Assembly: GCF_008764245.1 (NCBI RefSeq)
Contig: NZ_VTQV01000011.1
Location: 27,343-91,342, forward strand
Reading direction: 5' to 3'
Length of the DNA: 64,000 nucleotides
From: Bacillus subtilis
GTDB taxonomy: Bacteria > Bacillota > Bacilli > Bacillales > Bacillaceae_C
Part shown: positions 1 through 10,501 of the stretch, in pieces
Layout of the letters: each line of letters starts with the position of its first letter
Position numbering within the stretch: the stretch's first letter is position 1
Program-made: the position numbers and the translations under genes
Notes under the pieces: model-generated
What the model saw: the letters and a program-made list of their open reading frames with translations, nothing else
Told to the model about the DNA's origin: nothing
The model's database searches: none

Positions 1-1070
1 TTGTAGTCCTCATACCCTCCGAGTAGCGGTGAGAGAACCGCGCCAATGGGACCTGGATAAATGGAACCGTAAGAATGACCGCCAACATGGCGATAGATTG
101 GGCAAACATTAATGCAGGCAGCACAGCGGATGCATTGCAGAACAGACTGAAACTCAGTGCCTAAAATATTGGAACGGCCATTATCCACAATGACAAGATG
201 GAATTCTTCAGGACCATCTATATCCCCTTCGTCTTTTGGTCCTGTTAGCCCTGTAATATAACTTGTTAATTTTTGCCCAACGGCACTCCTGCATAGCATA
301 CTCACTAAAATATCAAGTTCTTCCCATGTTGGGACGATTCTTTCCATGCCCATCACAGTGATTTGTGTTTTCGGCAAAGTTGTAGCTAGCCGCGCATTTC
401 CTTCGTTCGTAACAAGGGAGATTGCACCTGATTCAGCGACAGCAAAATTACAGCCGGTTATACCAATTTCCGCTGTTAAAAACTCCTCACGTAATTGTTC
501 CCTAGCAAATAAAGCCAGCTCCTCAGGTTTGGAGGTTTTGCTATATCCCTTTTTTTCTTTAAATGTATCACGAATCTGCTCTTTATTTTTATGCAATGCA
601 GGTGCAACAATATGTGATGGAGGATCATGGTCATCCACTTGCAAAATATATTCTCCTAGATCAGACTCAATCACTTCGCAGTCTATATCTTCAAGGGCTT
701 CATTCATACTAATTTCTTCTGTCACCATTGATTTCGATTTAATTACCTTTTTTGCCTCTTTTTGTTTCACGATGTTCGTGATATATTCATTGGCCTCTTC
801 ACCTGTTTGGGCAAAAAATACGTGGCCGCCTCTTTTCACAACATTATCTGCCAGTTGTTCTAAGTAAAAATCTAAATGTGTTAACGTATGTTGTCTGATT
901 TCTTCCGCTAGATTTCGCCATTCTTCCCAGTTTCCTAGTTCTTCCTGTGCGTCTAGTTTTCGACTGCGCAATCTTTCCTGTGCTGAGACCATTGCATTTC
1001 TCATGAAATTGTCTTTTAATCCTTTATCTACCCGGTTAAAAAACTGTTCTTCACTTATTTTCATTGGCAT
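1..1070 (-). CDS. lutB: LutB, iron-sulfur subunit of L-lactate oxidation complex (partial, C-terminus off window)
   Basis: This is the N-terminal 356 or so residues of LutB, part of the cytoplasmic LutABC complex that oxidises L-lactate to pyruvate. The reading frame starts at ATG 1070 behind an AAGGGGTGA site and runs off the left edge at the GGYEDY segment. A first ferredoxin-type 4Fe-4S motif (CxxCxxCxxxCP) lies near bases 105-145; the second motif would be beyond the window. The start is 12 bp after the lutA stop, so the two are one operon, and lutC probably follows outside. Family assignment is by recalled similarity to B. subtilis LutB over the whole visible length. Confidence 0.93.
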   Translation of the reverse strand, partial: MPMKISEEQFFNRVDKGLKDNFMRNAMVSAQERLRSRKLDAQEELGNWEEWRNLAEEIRQHTLTHLDFYLEQLADNVVKRGGHVFFAQTGEEANEYITNIVKQKEAKKVIKSKSMVTEEISMNEALEDIDCEVIESDLGEYILQVDDHDPPSHIVAPALHKNKEQIRDTFKEKKGYSKTSKPEELALFAREQLREEFLTAEIGITGCNFAVAESGAISLVTNEGNARLATTLPKTQITVMGMERIVPTWEELDILVSMLCRSAVGQKLTSYITGLTGPKDEGDIDGPEEFHLVIVDNGRSNILGTEFQSVLQCIRCAACINVCPIYRHVGGHSYGSIYPGPIGAVLSPLLGGYEDY

Positions 1071-1082
1071 ACAAATCACCCC

Positions 1083-1802
1083 TTATCCCTTACTATTTAA
1101 GACTTGCGCAATGTGCATCACTTTAATCGGTTTCCCTTGGCGCGTCATTCTACCGCCAATATTCATTAAACAACTACAATCTGCACCAATTAAAACGTCT
1201 GCCTCTGTTTCCTCAATATGTTCAATTTTTTCATTGACCATTTGCTCGGAAATTGGCACCATTTTGACAGAAAATGTCCCACCAAATCCGCAACATATTT
1301 CTTTATTTGGAAGCTCTGCTAAGTCTAAGCCTTTTACATTTTTCAATAGTTTCATAGGAGGCTCTTTTACACCAAGAAGACGGGTCATATGGCAGGATGT
1401 ATGGTAAGTAGCCTTTGCTGGAAAAACAGCTCCAACATCTTCAACCTTCAATACATCGACGAGGAACTGTGTAAATTCATACGTTCTCTCGGCTAAACGT
1501 TGGGCTTTTTCTTGCCACTCTGGCTCATGCGCAAATAAATGGACATACTCATGGAACATCATGGTACATGAACCAGATGGGGATACGACATAATCGGCAT
1601 CCGCAAATGTTGTGATCATATGCTTGGCTACATCTTTCGTATCCTTATGATAGCCGCTGTTATAGGCGGGTTGTCCACAACATGTTTGCTTTTCTGGAAA
1701 ATCAACCTCACAACCGTGACGTTCTAAAATATCCACAACATCTTGTCCAACACCAGGGTAAAATACGTCAGCTAAACATGTAATAAATAAAGATACTTTC
1801 AT
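1083..1802 (-). CDS. lutA: LutA, L-lactate utilisation Fe-S protein
   Basis: LutA is a 239-residue cysteine-rich protein of the LutABC lactate oxidation system. Two CCG motifs are visible, at residues 41-43 and 170-172, spaced as in the CCG-domain family where they hold Fe-S clusters. Length matches B. subtilis LutA (about 238 residues). It is the first gene of the lut operon and lies just downstream of the rhamnose genes on the same strand. This makes metabolic sense because rhamnose catabolism through lactaldehyde yields L-lactate. No LutR-type GntR repressor gene is in the window. Confidence 0.94.
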   Translation of the reverse strand: MKVSLFITCLADVFYPGVGQDVVDILERHGCEVDFPEKQTCCGQPAYNSGYHKDTKDVAKHMITTFADADYVVSPSGSCTMMFHEYVHLFAHEPEWQEKAQRLAERTYEFTQFLVDVLKVEDVGAVFPAKATYHTSCHMTRLLGVKEPPMKLLKNVKGLDLAELPNKEICCGFGGTFSVKMVPISEQMVNEKIEHIEETEADVLIGADCSCLMNIGGRMTRQGKPIKVMHIAQVLNSKG

Positions 1803-1843
1803 TTGTTTTTTCCTTCTTTCAAAGGTGGATTTCTAAAGGTACG

Positions 1844-1887
1844 TGTTCAAAAATTCGAAGTGTCATTTTCACCCGACTTTTTGAACA
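1844..1887 (-). terminator. Inverted repeat between rhaR and lutA
   Basis: A 10-bp inverted repeat (TGTTCAAAAA and TTTTTGAACA) encloses about 24 bases, just after the regulator stop and before lutA. It can form a stem on the minus strand, with the U-rich arm near its 3' side, so it may act as a weak terminator that separates the regulator from lutA. Its form also recalls short dispersed Bacillaceae repeats. Function is inferred. Confidence 0.45.
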
Positions 1888-1891
1888 TCCT

Positions 1892-2653
1892 TTAAAGACA
1901 AATTACTTCAATATTCAGCTCTTGTAAGGACCTAATATAGGCTTGGTCTGTTTTTGAATCGGTAATCATATAGTGAATCGTTTCGAGTGGAGCAATTCTT
2001 GAAAGGGCTTGGACACCAAATTTTGTATAATCAGCAAGCAAATAAACTTCATCCGCAATTTCAATCATTTTCTTTTTCACAAATGATTGCATTTCGTTCG
2101 AATCACTGATACCGCGTTCATTGTGAATACCTTGGCATGATATAAACGCCTTATTCACATGGTAAGGTTCGATCGTTTCCATCGCTAACGGACCAACAAA
2201 CGATAACGACCTAGACATTAACGTTCCGCCACTTGAAATCACGGTTACTTTTTCCCTTGTAGACAGTTCCATTATGACCTTCATGGAATTTGTAATTACT
2301 GTTAATGGAATATCAGGCAATCTTTTTGCCATATACCAAGCAGTCGTACTCGCATCTAAAATAATTCGGTCATTGATTGCGACATGATGGATCGCTTCTT
2401 CCGCTACTGCCATTTTTTCCTTTACATTTCTAATTTCACGTTCAAAATAGGGGAGTTCGACTTGCCCCTCCTGTTTCACACTAACAGCTCCACCATGGCT
2501 CCTTTGCAGTTTTCCCTCTGTCTCGAGCTTTTCTAAATCACGGCGAATGGTCTCTTCTGTCACGTTAAAAATTTGACTTAATTCTGATACACGGATGCTC
2601 CCTTTCTCATCTACGATTGTGATTATTTTCTTATGTCTCTCTGCTACTAGCAT
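1892..2653 (-). CDS. rhaR: DeoR-family transcriptional regulator, probably of rhamnose genes
   Basis: A 253-residue DeoR-type repressor. Residues 1-57 form the DeoR helix-turn-helix (ending in the RRDLEKLE helix) and residues about 75-235 the sugar-phosphate-sensing domain related to phosphosugar isomerases. ATG 2653 has a GAGGTGG site. It follows rhaA on the same strand after a terminator hairpin, so it may have its own promoter. B. subtilis has a DeoR regulator (RhaR/YulB) in its rhamnose operon; I infer the same role here. Its ligand is likely a rhamnose pathway phosphosugar, which the sequence alone does not prove. Confidence 0.8.
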   Translation of the reverse strand: MLVAERHKKIITIVDEKGSIRVSELSQIFNVTEETIRRDLEKLETEGKLQRSHGGAVSVKQEGQVELPYFEREIRNVKEKMAVAEEAIHHVAINDRIILDASTTAWYMAKRLPDIPLTVITNSMKVIMELSTREKVTVISSGGTLMSRSLSFVGPLAMETIEPYHVNKAFISCQGIHNERGISDSNEMQSFVKKKMIEIADEVYLLADYTKFGVQALSRIAPLETIHYMITDSKTDQAYIRSLQELNIEVICL

Positions 2654-2724
2654 GTTGCCACCTCGTTATTTGTCATTCATTTTAATTGTACAAGAAAGGA
2701 GCATGAAATAGAATATATAAGGAA

Positions 2725-2757
2725 AGAAATGCAGCCCCAATGGAGTTGCATTTCTTA
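2725..2757 (-). terminator. Intrinsic terminator after rhaA
   Basis: On the minus strand AGAAATGCA and TGCATTTCT form a hairpin followed by a short T-rich run, 6 bases after the rhaA stop and about 70 bases before the regulator start. Confidence 0.7.
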
Positions 2758-2762
2758 TTTAC

Positions 2763-4013
2763 TTATTTTCTGCTTGAAAGTACCTCTTTTTCATATTGAT
2801 CAATTTCTTCTAACCAATGTTCCTTCGCTGGAACATTCATTTGTTCGCAATAATGATTCCAAATGGCGCCAAATGGATAGGTTTTGAATTCCTCCACAAT
2901 AGCAAGTCGTTTTGTAAAATCGCCTTTTTCCTGGAGCTCTTTTAGCTGCTCATTTGGCATGAGTAAACCATACAACAAGGCTTTAATCATATTACGTGTT
3001 CCAATTGTCCACGCCGCGACTCGATTAATACTGGCATCAAAGAAATCTAGGCCAATCATCACTTTATCCAATGCATCATTACGAACGATTTCGAGCGCAA
3101 TTTCCTTTAGTTCGTCATCAAATGTGACGACATGATCACTATCCCAGCGTACAGGTCTTGATACATGAAGGGCTAGCTTATCATTGAAAAGAAGCATGGA
3201 CGAAATTTTATTCGAGACCACTTCTGTTGGATGATAGTGCCCCGTATCTAGCAAGCATAACTTATTATTTGCAAGGGCATAGTTTAGGTAAAATTCATGG
3301 GAGCCAACAACAAAGGCCTCTGAACCAATTCCAAACAACTTGCTTTCTACCGAATCGATGTTATAGGCTTCATCAATTTCTACGGCGAAAATTTCATCAA
3401 GCGCTTCTTTTAGACGTTTTCTTGGTGTTAATCTGTCACTTGGGGTATCTTTGTATCCGTCAGGAATCCAAATATTTGTTAAGCAAGGTGTCCCTAACTC
3501 TCTTCCAAAGTATTCGCCAATTTTTCGGCTCGCAATACAGTGATCAATCCAGAATTGGCGAATTTCCGGGTCAGGATGTGCTAAGGTCAGTCCATCAGCC
3601 GCTTTTTCATGGGAGAATAATGTTGGATTGAAGTCAAGGCCAACGCCTTGTTCTTTTGCCCATTTTACCCATTTTTCAAAATGCTTTGGTTCAATTTTAT
3701 CGCGATCCACTGCTTTCCCATCTGTTTCAGCGTAAATCGCATGTAAATTCACCCGATGTTTCCCAGGAATTAATGAGAACGCCTTCTCCAAATCCATGCG
3801 AAGTTCTTCAGGTGTTCTTGCTTTCCCAGGGTAATTTCCTGTCACTTCAATTCCGCCAGATAGTTCATTCTTATTAACCTCAAAACCGCCAATATCATCA
3901 CCTTGCCAACAATGAACTGAAATTGGAATATTTTTTAATTTTTCCAGAGCTTCCTCCACATCAATTCCCCATTGTTCATACTCTTTTTTTGCTAGTTCAA
4001 ATTGGTTTCCCAT
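2763..4013 (-). CDS. rhaA: L-rhamnose isomerase
   Basis: RhaA interconverts L-rhamnose and L-rhamnulose, the first step of rhamnose use. The 416-residue protein is colinear with E. coli RhaA (419 residues), including the N-terminal HCWQGDD segment, the DTGHYHPTE segment, RPVRWDSDH and the [11 protein letters not shown] active-site region. I chose ATG 4013 (MGNQFEL) because a GAGGAGGATT site lies right before it; an in-frame ATG 33 bases upstream would add 11 residues inside the end of rhaB. The start is 1 base after the rhaB stop, so translation is probably coupled. The mutarotase gene rhaM, often next to it, is not in the window. Confidence 0.96.
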   Translation of the reverse strand: MGNQFELAKKEYEQWGIDVEEALEKLKNIPISVHCWQGDDIGGFEVNKNELSGGIEVTGNYPGKARTPEELRMDLEKAFSLIPGKHRVNLHAIYAETDGKAVDRDKIEPKHFEKWVKWAKEQGVGLDFNPTLFSHEKAADGLTLAHPDPEIRQFWIDHCIASRKIGEYFGRELGTPCLTNIWIPDGYKDTPSDRLTPRKRLKEALDEIFAVEIDEAYNIDSVESKLFGIGSEAFVVGSHEFYLNYALANNKLCLLDTGHYHPTEVVSNKISSMLLFNDKLALHVSRPVRWDSDHVVTFDDELKEIALEIVRNDALDKVMIGLDFFDASINRVAAWTIGTRNMIKALLYGLLMPNEQLKELQEKGDFTKRLAIVEEFKTYPFGAIWNHYCEQMNVPAKEHWLEEIDQYEKEVLSSRK

Positions 4014-4014
4014 T

Positions 4015-5433
4015 TTATAATCCTCCTCGCTCGTTATGATGAACATATTTTTTCACTTCAAAAGATTGCTTAATGATGCTTCTAGCTTCATGAATATCTT
4101 GTATTTCTCCTAAGGCAATCAATTGGACAACTAGATTGCCGATTGCAGTCGCTTCAACTGGACCCGCATACACTTCTTTTTTCGTGACATCGGCAATTAA
4201 TTGATTCAGAAGTTCGTTTTGCGAACCACCACCAATCACATTGATGGTACTAAATTCTCTTTCATAAATTTCTTCTATTTCCCCTATTGCTTGTACATAA
4301 CTAATGGCAAGACTATCAAATATACATTTTGCTACTTCACCGGGCGTTTCAGGTACTTGTTGATTTGTTTCTCGGCAATAGTTTTGAATTTCCTCTATCA
4401 TATTTTCTGGTTTTAAAAATCGTTGATCATCTACATTTACTATCGATGAGAAATTAGAAGTTGCTCGTGATAAATCAACTAATTCAGCAAAAGAATATTT
4501 TTGCTCATAATTGCGGTGAACTTCTTGGATCATCCAAAGCCCCATAATATTTTTCAAAAACCGGAATTGATAATCCATCCCCCCTTCATTTGTGAAGTTG
4601 TAGTCTAAAGCTTTCGTAACACAAATAGGAAAGTCATTTTCAACTCCAATTAAAGACCATGTCCCTGAACTAATGTAAATTGTCTCATCTAGTTCCGGAA
4701 CAGCAAGTACTGCTGAAGCTGTATCATGAGTAGCAGGTAAGATCACCTCTAGATCAAAGCCAAATTCTTCTACTAATTCCGGTTTTAAATGCCCAAGTTT
4801 GTCTTTCGGCATTTTGATTTCTTGGAACATATTAATATTCAAATCTAATTGGTTGATAATCTCTTTGTCCCATTTTTTTGTGAACGCGTTAAGCAACTGT
4901 GTTGAGGTGGCATTGGTATATTCATTTGCTTTTTTCCCTGTTAATAGAAAGTGAAGATAGTCTGGTAACATTAAAAATGTTTTTGCTTTTTTTAACACTT
5001 CTGGTTGTTGCTTTTTTATAGCATATAACTGATAAATGGTGTTAAATTTTTGGAATTGAATGCCTGTTTCCAAATATAAACGTTCCTTCATGATGATTTT
5101 CTCGACTTCTTCCATCATACCATCTGTACGTGGATCCCGATAGCTAACGGCATCTGTTAACAGTTCGTCGTGTTCATCTAATAAAACAAAGTCAACAGCC
5201 CATGTATCAATGCCAATGCTAACAGGCTTAACACCCAACTGATTGCACTTCTTTATTCCTGTTTTAATCTCATTGAATAAACGAGTAATGTCCCAGCAAA
5301 AATGGCCATTTTTCTCAATGAGGTTGTTCGCAAAGCGATGAATTTCCTTAAGTTTCATTTTTCTATCTTCAAGATTTCCCAACATCACCCTGCCATTAGA
5401 AGCGCCAATATCAACGGCTAGACAATACTCCAT
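4015..5433 (-). CDS. rhaB: Rhamnulokinase
   Basis: RhaB phosphorylates L-rhamnulose with ATP to rhamnulose-1-phosphate. The 472-residue FGGY-family kinase has the N-terminal ATP-binding segment VDIGASNGR, the IDTWAVDF segment and the C-terminal GGGSQN nucleotide site. ATG 5433 ([10 protein letters not shown]) is chosen because AAGGAGGTAC precedes it directly; a longer frame upstream has no such site and adds 20 unlikely residues. It is the middle gene of the rhamnose operon, about 130 bp after the aldolase fusion gene. Confidence 0.95.
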   Translation of the reverse strand: MEYCLAVDIGASNGRVMLGNLEDRKMKLKEIHRFANNLIEKNGHFCWDITRLFNEIKTGIKKCNQLGVKPVSIGIDTWAVDFVLLDEHDELLTDAVSYRDPRTDGMMEEVEKIIMKERLYLETGIQFQKFNTIYQLYAIKKQQPEVLKKAKTFLMLPDYLHFLLTGKKANEYTNATSTQLLNAFTKKWDKEIINQLDLNINMFQEIKMPKDKLGHLKPELVEEFGFDLEVILPATHDTASAVLAVPELDETIYISSGTWSLIGVENDFPICVTKALDYNFTNEGGMDYQFRFLKNIMGLWMIQEVHRNYEQKYSFAELVDLSRATSNFSSIVNVDDQRFLKPENMIEEIQNYCRETNQQVPETPGEVAKCIFDSLAISYVQAIGEIEEIYEREFSTINVIGGGSQNELLNQLIADVTKKEVYAGPVEATAIGNLVVQLIALGEIQDIHEARSIIKQSFEVKKYVHHNERGGL

Positions 5434-5567
5434 TTTGTACCTCCTTCGAAAAGCTAAAGGTGTGATCACGATCGCCACCGTCCTAATCAACATCTTGCAG
5501 GCCCTAAAGCGTTTTCTATATAAACTAATAGATACATCTGACTCTCATGCGAGTCAGATGTATTTCC

Positions 5568-7637
5568 TTATCTTGTAAATGCAGCCGGTACTCCACCATC
5601 AACTGTTAGCATGCTTCCTGTTGTCTTCGCCGACTTAGATGATGCGAAAAAGGCAATCGCTTCTGCAACATCTTGCGGATAAATATTGACTAGTAAAGTT
5701 GTCCGTTTGCGATAATGTTCCTCTAATTGATCCGGCTCAATACCGTAAGCCTGTGCTCGTTCTTCTCGCCATTTGGAATCCCAAATCGCTGAACCTTGCA
5801 AAATGGCATCTGGGAGCACTGTATTCACACGAATACCATATTCCCCGCCTTCGGTTGCAATACATCTTGCTAAATGGGCTTCAAGTGCTTTAACTGAACT
5901 ATAGGCCGTCACATTTTTCCCAGCGTAAATCGAGTTTTTGGACCCGATAAATACCATACTTCCGCCTGTTGCTTGAGCTTTCATTTGTTTGAATGCTTCT
6001 CTTGCGACGAGGAAATAACCTTTTCCTAGAACGTCCATATTCAGATTCCATTCTTTTAATGAGGTTTCATCGAACGGACTTGAGGTCGCCAGTCCAGCAT
6101 TATTCACAATGATGTCAACTCCACCATACGTTAACGCTGCTTGTTCGAATGCTGCTTGTACTTGTTCCTCACTCGTCACATCCATTTTCACTGCGATCGC
6201 ACGGCCTTCGCCATATTGCTCGTTTATTTCAGACGCAACTTTTTCCGCGCCTTCCAGATTCAAATCGGCAATCACGACATGGGCTCCTTCAGATACGAAC
6301 CTGCGGCATGTTGCACTGCCAATTCCACCTGCTCCCCCTGTCACAAACGCTACTTTTCTAGAAAACTCGGCTTCTGCTGGTGCTAATGATAGTTTATAAA
6401 GTTCTAGTGGCCAATATTCTATATTATAAGATTCATTTTCATTTAATGAAACAAAATGACCTAAAGCGGTTGCACCTTTCATGACAGCGATGGCACGATG
6501 ATATAATCCAGCACTTACATTGGCCGCGCTTAAGCTCTTACCTGAATTCACCATACCGAGACCAGGGATCAATATTACTCGCGGTACGGGTTCAAACATT
6601 TTGTCGCCTTTATGCTGATTACGTTCAAAATAAGCGATATACTCGTCCTTAAAGCGTTCAATGCCAGACTGGATCAATTCTATTAATTGTGCAACATCTT
6701 TACTGGATGGATCCCAATCAATATAAAGTGGAACCCGCTTCGTATGCACTAAATGGTCTGGACATGCTGCCCCAACTTGCGAGAGTGTAAAGGCGTCTTG
6801 GCTATTGACAAACTCTAATACATCGTCTGAATGATCATACGTTAATAACATCTTTTGATCTTGGCTTACAGCACCACGAATAATTGGTAGAACTTGAGCA
6901 AGAATATCCTTTTGCTCTTCTTCCGCCAATGACTTGTACTTTTGACCACCAAATACAGTGGTTTTATCCATCTGTGCTTGAATATACTGTTCAGCCTCAT
7001 TGATGACCGCAATCGTTTTATCATAACTTTCTTTCGCTGTTTCTCCCCAAACAACAAGTCCATGTTTTTCCATTAGGACAAGATCAGCATTTGGATTATT
7101 CTGCACACCTTCTGCGATCATTTTTGATAAAGTAAATCCTGGGCGAATATAAGGGACCCAAACAAAACGATCTCCAAATATTTCTTTAGCAATTTCCTTC
7201 CCGTTATCTGCACAGCAAATGCTAATAATCGCATCTGGATGTGTGTGATCGACATGCTTGAATGGTAGAAAGGCATGAAGTAATGTTTCAATTGAGGCAC
7301 GCGGGTGACTACTGTCAATCATACAATGAGACAAGTACTCGACCATTTCCTCGTCTGTCATTTCATCCCGTTCCATCAGCGGGCGAATATCTTCTAAATG
7401 TAAACCTGTAAAATTCTTAGCCCCCATTGTTGCAAGGTCTGATCCACTTCCTTTGACCCACATTACTTCAATGTCGCGTCCACGAAAATCTTTCTCTATT
7501 GTTTTCATGGATGTATTACCACCGCCCCAATTACAAACAGCTCGATCGGCTCCTAATAAATTGGAACGATAGACAAGCTCCTCAAGGCCCTTATTCATCC
7601 CTTCAGCTGTTTCTTGATTCCATAAATTCTGCACCAT
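5568..7637 (-). CDS. rhaEW: Bifunctional rhamnulose-1-phosphate aldolase / short-chain dehydrogenase
   Basis: A 689-residue fusion. Residues 1 to about 410 are a class II (zinc) aldolase of the AraD/FucA type with an HTHPDA metal motif; residues about 425-689 are an SDR domain with TGGAGGIG cofactor loop, NNAG, and YxxxK (YSSVK). B. subtilis YuxG (RhaEW) has the same architecture and splits rhamnulose-1-phosphate to DHAP and L-lactaldehyde, which the dehydrogenase domain then oxidises to lactate. ATG 7637 has an AGGAGGG site 7 bases upstream. It is first in the operon with rhaB and rhaA, and lutAB downstream can consume the lactate. Confidence 0.94.
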   Translation of the reverse strand: MVQNLWNQETAEGMNKGLEELVYRSNLLGADRAVCNWGGGNTSMKTIEKDFRGRDIEVMWVKGSGSDLATMGAKNFTGLHLEDIRPLMERDEMTDEEMVEYLSHCMIDSSHPRASIETLLHAFLPFKHVDHTHPDAIISICCADNGKEIAKEIFGDRFVWVPYIRPGFTLSKMIAEGVQNNPNADLVLMEKHGLVVWGETAKESYDKTIAVINEAEQYIQAQMDKTTVFGGQKYKSLAEEEQKDILAQVLPIIRGAVSQDQKMLLTYDHSDDVLEFVNSQDAFTLSQVGAACPDHLVHTKRVPLYIDWDPSSKDVAQLIELIQSGIERFKDEYIAYFERNQHKGDKMFEPVPRVILIPGLGMVNSGKSLSAANVSAGLYHRAIAVMKGATALGHFVSLNENESYNIEYWPLELYKLSLAPAEAEFSRKVAFVTGGAGGIGSATCRRFVSEGAHVVIADLNLEGAEKVASEINEQYGEGRAIAVKMDVTSEEQVQAAFEQAALTYGGVDIIVNNAGLATSSPFDETSLKEWNLNMDVLGKGYFLVAREAFKQMKAQATGGSMVFIGSKNSIYAGKNVTAYSSVKALEAHLARCIATEGGEYGIRVNTVLPDAILQGSAIWDSKWREERAQAYGIEPDQLEEHYRKRTTLLVNIYPQDVAEAIAFFASSKSAKTTGSMLTVDGGVPAAFTR

Positions 7638-7694
7638 ATGTATCCCTCCTGATCGTTTAATATCTTCCGAATATTATCTTTTGTTTCTGTAAAT

Positions 7695-7746
7695 ATTATA
7701 TCACCCACTTTTTATTTTGTATATACATTTGTTTACTTTTGTTTAC
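7695..7746 (-). promoter_or_regulatory. Promoter and candidate operator of the rhamnose operon
   Basis: On the minus strand a TATACA -35 (7718-7723) and TATAAT -10 (7695-7700) are spaced by 17 bp, about 60 bases before the aldolase gene. Just upstream lie two GTAAACAAA-type direct repeats (cores at 7731-7736 and 7741-7746) on a 10-bp period, one helical turn, as expected for a DeoR-type operator. Binding by the local regulator is inferred. Confidence 0.55.
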
Positions 7747-8028
7747 CTGTGTTTTATCTAAAGTGAGATAGTAAAACTTTATAATTTCCTCCATAAAGCG
7801 AATTACCGATTGTGTTGGTTTTTATTGTTATTATCTTTAACGCATAGACTTACGAATTTCCGCTCTCTTACGTTTTTAACAAAAAAAGATCACAAAAAAA
7901 TCCCATAACCAACAGAAGTTAGATAGGGAATTTTCGTTGTGTAGCATATTAATAGGTGGTGCTGGAGCTAGATTCAGCAATAGGCTAAATTTATTTCTTA
8001 TCCTATAAAAAGTGACATGTGGTCACCG
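7747..8028. other. Intergenic region between rhamnose operon and MFS gene
   Basis: No credible gene. A hairpin at 7894-7931 (AT-rich arms closed by CCC/GGG, followed by seven T on the minus strand) looks like the terminator of the MFS gene that ends at 8029. The rest is A+T-rich leader sequence with no feature I can name. Confidence 0.5.
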
Positions 8029-9516
8029 TTAATCTTTTTTCTCCTCATTCGTTTCCTCAATTTTCATATCGATCTTATGCTTTTCCTCGCCCCACCAAAG
8101 TTCTTCATCTAGATCTTCTATAACCTGTTTGATATCATGATTTTCTGTAACAGCAGGTGGTGAACCACGGAGCGGTTTTCCTGAAGTATTTTTAAGAAAT
8201 AACGTGACAACTACGATCCCAATTAGTGAAGCGAATATTAAATAGAAGGCAGGAACGAGTCGGTTAGCTGTAAGGTTAATCAACCAAGCGATTAGTAAAG
8301 GAGCCGTACCTCCGAATAGCGATGCGGAAATATTATAAGTAAGTGCCAAACCTCCGTATCTTACTTCGGTAAAAAACAAAGATGGTAATTGCGAGGTCAT
8401 CGTTGCTTTTATGGCTGCTAAAAAAGCACCCAATATGAGTAATCCGAAAAAGACCAACCAGTTATTCCCACTACCAATTAATAAAAATGATGGAATTGAT
8501 AACAAGATAATTCCAATCAAGCTAACTTGCATGATCCGTTTATTACCGAAACGATCTCCAAAATAGCCGATTGTTAATACTAGTGGAATCATAATAAACA
8601 TGACAATGACGATCAACAAAAGTCCTTTTGTTTCTCCATACCCTAAAACAGCTGTTAGATGGGATGGCATATAGGTTAATACTGTATAATCAATGACATT
8701 ATAGAAGAAAACTAAGACCAAACACATTAAAACGGAGCGACGATGGTATAGGAACAGTTCTTTTAATGAAACATGTTCTCTCCCCTTCGCTTCCCCTTGC
8801 TTTTGCTCTTCCATTGCCGCAAAGGCTGGTGATTCTTCTAGATGGTTTCGTAGGTACAATCCGATAATACCAATCGGAGCAGCAATCAAAAATGGGACTC
8901 GCCACCCCCAATCGAGCATTCTATCTGAACCAAGAATAAAGGTTAGAAGTGTCACCAGTCCGGCCCCACCAATGTAGCCTACTAAGGTCCCCACCTCTAA
9001 ACCACTCGACATAAAGACACGTCGATTATCTGGAGTGGATTCAGCGATAAAGGTCATCGCACCAGCATATTCACCACCTGCTGAAAACCCCTGCACAAGC
9101 CTGGCACATAGCAATAAAATCGGGGCAGTGATTCCAATGGTATCGTAAACTGGAATTAGTCCAATACTTAGTGTAGCAAGAGACATAATAATCAATGTCA
9201 CGGCCAAAATCCTTTTTCTCCCTAATCGATCACCTAACATACCAAAGAACATCCCACCAATGGGACGCACGAGAAAGGCAACCGCAAATGTTCCAAAACT
9301 AAACACTAACTGGGCAGAATCACTTACACCCGAGTAAAATACATGCCCGATGATGACGACCAAATAGGAATAAATCCCAAAATCAAACCACTCCATGGCA
9401 TTTCCTAATGCTGTTGCAACCACAGCCTTTTTCGCAATATCTTCATCAATAACCGTAATATCGTCTTTATGTACTTTGTATTTTTTCTTTTTTCTTTTAT
9501 CCCTTTTTTGACTCAT
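8029..9516 (-). CDS. MFS transporter of the ProP-like metabolite:H+ symporter family
   Basis: A 12-helix major facilitator of about 495 residues. It has the MHS-family signature ALGNAMEWFDFGIYSY at the first helix, a GDRLGRK loop between helices 2 and 3, and the GGEYAGA motif in the middle of the N-terminal half, as in ProP and related symporters. A basic N-terminus (KRDKRKKKK) and an acidic C-terminal tail (EELWWGEEKHK) face the cytoplasm. I use ATG 9516 (MSQKRDK), with AGAGGGG upstream; the frame could start 16 residues earlier without a clear site. Substrate unknown: compatible solute, organic acid or a sugar-derived product are all possible. It has its own terminator, so it is not clearly part of the rhamnose operon. 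Confidence 0.82.
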   Translation of the reverse strand: MSQKRDKRKKKKYKVHKDDITVIDEDIAKKAVVATALGNAMEWFDFGIYSYLVVIIGHVFYSGVSDSAQLVFSFGTFAVAFLVRPIGGMFFGMLGDRLGRKRILAVTLIIMSLATLSIGLIPVYDTIGITAPILLLCARLVQGFSAGGEYAGAMTFIAESTPDNRRVFMSSGLEVGTLVGYIGGAGLVTLLTFILGSDRMLDWGWRVPFLIAAPIGIIGLYLRNHLEESPAFAAMEEQKQGEAKGREHVSLKELFLYHRRSVLMCLVLVFFYNVIDYTVLTYMPSHLTAVLGYGETKGLLLIVIVMFIMIPLVLTIGYFGDRFGNKRIMQVSLIGIILLSIPSFLLIGSGNNWLVFFGLLILGAFLAAIKATMTSQLPSLFFTEVRYGGLALTYNISASLFGGTAPLLIAWLINLTANRLVPAFYLIFASLIGIVVVTLFLKNTSGKPLRGSPPAVTENHDIKQVIEDLDEELWWGEEKHKIDMKIEETNEEKKD

Positions 9517-9632
9517 GAACAGACCCCTCTCTAATACCTCTATCCTTAAATGTTCCCTAATCATAATTTCTTAAACTTATGAGTTTTCCAATTAGGGATG
9601 GATAGCCATATAAGGGGGCAGCACATAAAATC

Positions 9633-9692
9633 AAAACTCCTATTGTAGAAAACCTGTTATGTTTCTAACAGATTTTTTACAATAGGAGTTTT
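9633..9692 (-). terminator. Long terminator hairpin
   Basis: A 15-bp perfect stem (AAAACTCCTATTGTA with its complement) encloses a second small hairpin (CTGTTA/TAACAG). It lies directly after the small membrane protein gene that ends at 9702 and before the MFS gene start, and could stop transcription in either direction. Confidence 0.75.
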
Positions 9693-9701
9693 CCCTCTTT
9701 T

Positions 9702-9935
9702 TTATTTCAATTTATACATGTCCTCTTTAGGCTGTTCTAATTGCATCTGTTCTAATTCGAGCCTAAGCTTTTCTGTTTCCAATAAGAAATTTTCATGCTT
9801 CAGCTTTTCTAATTCCAACTGATCTTGAATGAATTTCCCTTTGATCTGTGCACGTTCTTGCATATGATTCGTAATAATCGCTATAATCGGCACGGAAAAT
9901 ATCATGACACCTACAATCCACCACAAAGGAATCAC
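9702..9935 (-). CDS. Small membrane protein with coiled coil
   Basis: A 77-residue protein of unknown function. Residues 3-22 form one hydrophobic helix; residues about 25-68 are a charged, heptad-like helix rich in E, K, L and Q, so a cytoplasmic coiled coil is likely. The layout resembles PspB-type proteins, but I see no specific match. It is followed by its own long terminator and seems monocistronic. Confidence 0.6.
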   Translation of the reverse strand: MIPLWWIVGVMIFSVPIIAIITNHMQERAQIKGKFIQDQLELEKLKHENFLLETEKLRLELEQMQLEQPKEDMYKLK

Positions 9936-10063
9936 CCCATTTAGTATTGTTTCATTAAGTGTAATACATTATGGAACAGATTTATATAGTTTGTTTCGTT
10001 TTAAAGTTCATTGCGCTATTCTTGTAGAAGCATTACACGAAACCGGCCTTTCTCAAAATGCTT

Positions 10064-10501
10064 TTAACGAATAGTTGCTTCTAGCTCCACCTCCACATTT
10101 CCTTTAATTGCTTTAGAAATCATACAGGTTTGTTCCGCTTTATGAATAAGTCTTTCAAGTAGCGTGTATGCCTTCTCTTCCGCATCTTCTAGGGCAACGG
10201 TAGGCCGATGGATGATCTTTTTATAGGTTAAGAAGCCATTTGTCACTTCGACAATTCCCTCTGATTCTAAAGCCATTTCTTTTAGTGGTAAATCTGCTCT
10301 TTCAATCATTGCGGCTAATGTAATTAAGTAACAAGTAGCAGCAGCTCCTAACAGCATTTCATCTGGATTCGTCCCGATCCCTGGTCCATCCATTTCAGCT
10401 GGAATGGATATTTTCGTCCGCAAATTTCCCGTATTGATATAACCTTCACTATTTCTTCCACCTGGCCACTGTGCCTGTAAGTGAAAATGATGCTCTGCCA
10501 T
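10064..10501 (-). CDS. OsmC/Ohr-family peroxiredoxin-like protein
   Basis: A 145-residue OsmC-fold protein, expected to act as a dimeric thiol peroxidase against organic hydroperoxides. The two conserved cysteines are visible: C57 in the AAATCY helix start and C126 in the QTCMISKA segment. The GTNPDEMLLGA segment before the first cysteine is typical of the family. Length is normal. It stands alone between a dispersed repeat and the small membrane protein gene. Confidence 0.88.
   Translation of the reverse strand: MAEHHFHLQAQWPGGRNSEGYINTGNLRTKISIPAEMDGPGIGTNPDEMLLGAAATCYLITLAAMIERADLPLKEMALESEGIVEVTNGFLTYKKIIHRPTVALEDAEEKAYTLLERLIHKAEQTCMISKAIKGNVEVELEATIR

Noticed and set aside
346..867. 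173-codon open frame on the plus strand
   Set aside because: It is antisense to lutB, whose frame is colinear with the known protein; the plus frame has no RBS and a Ser-rich random composition.
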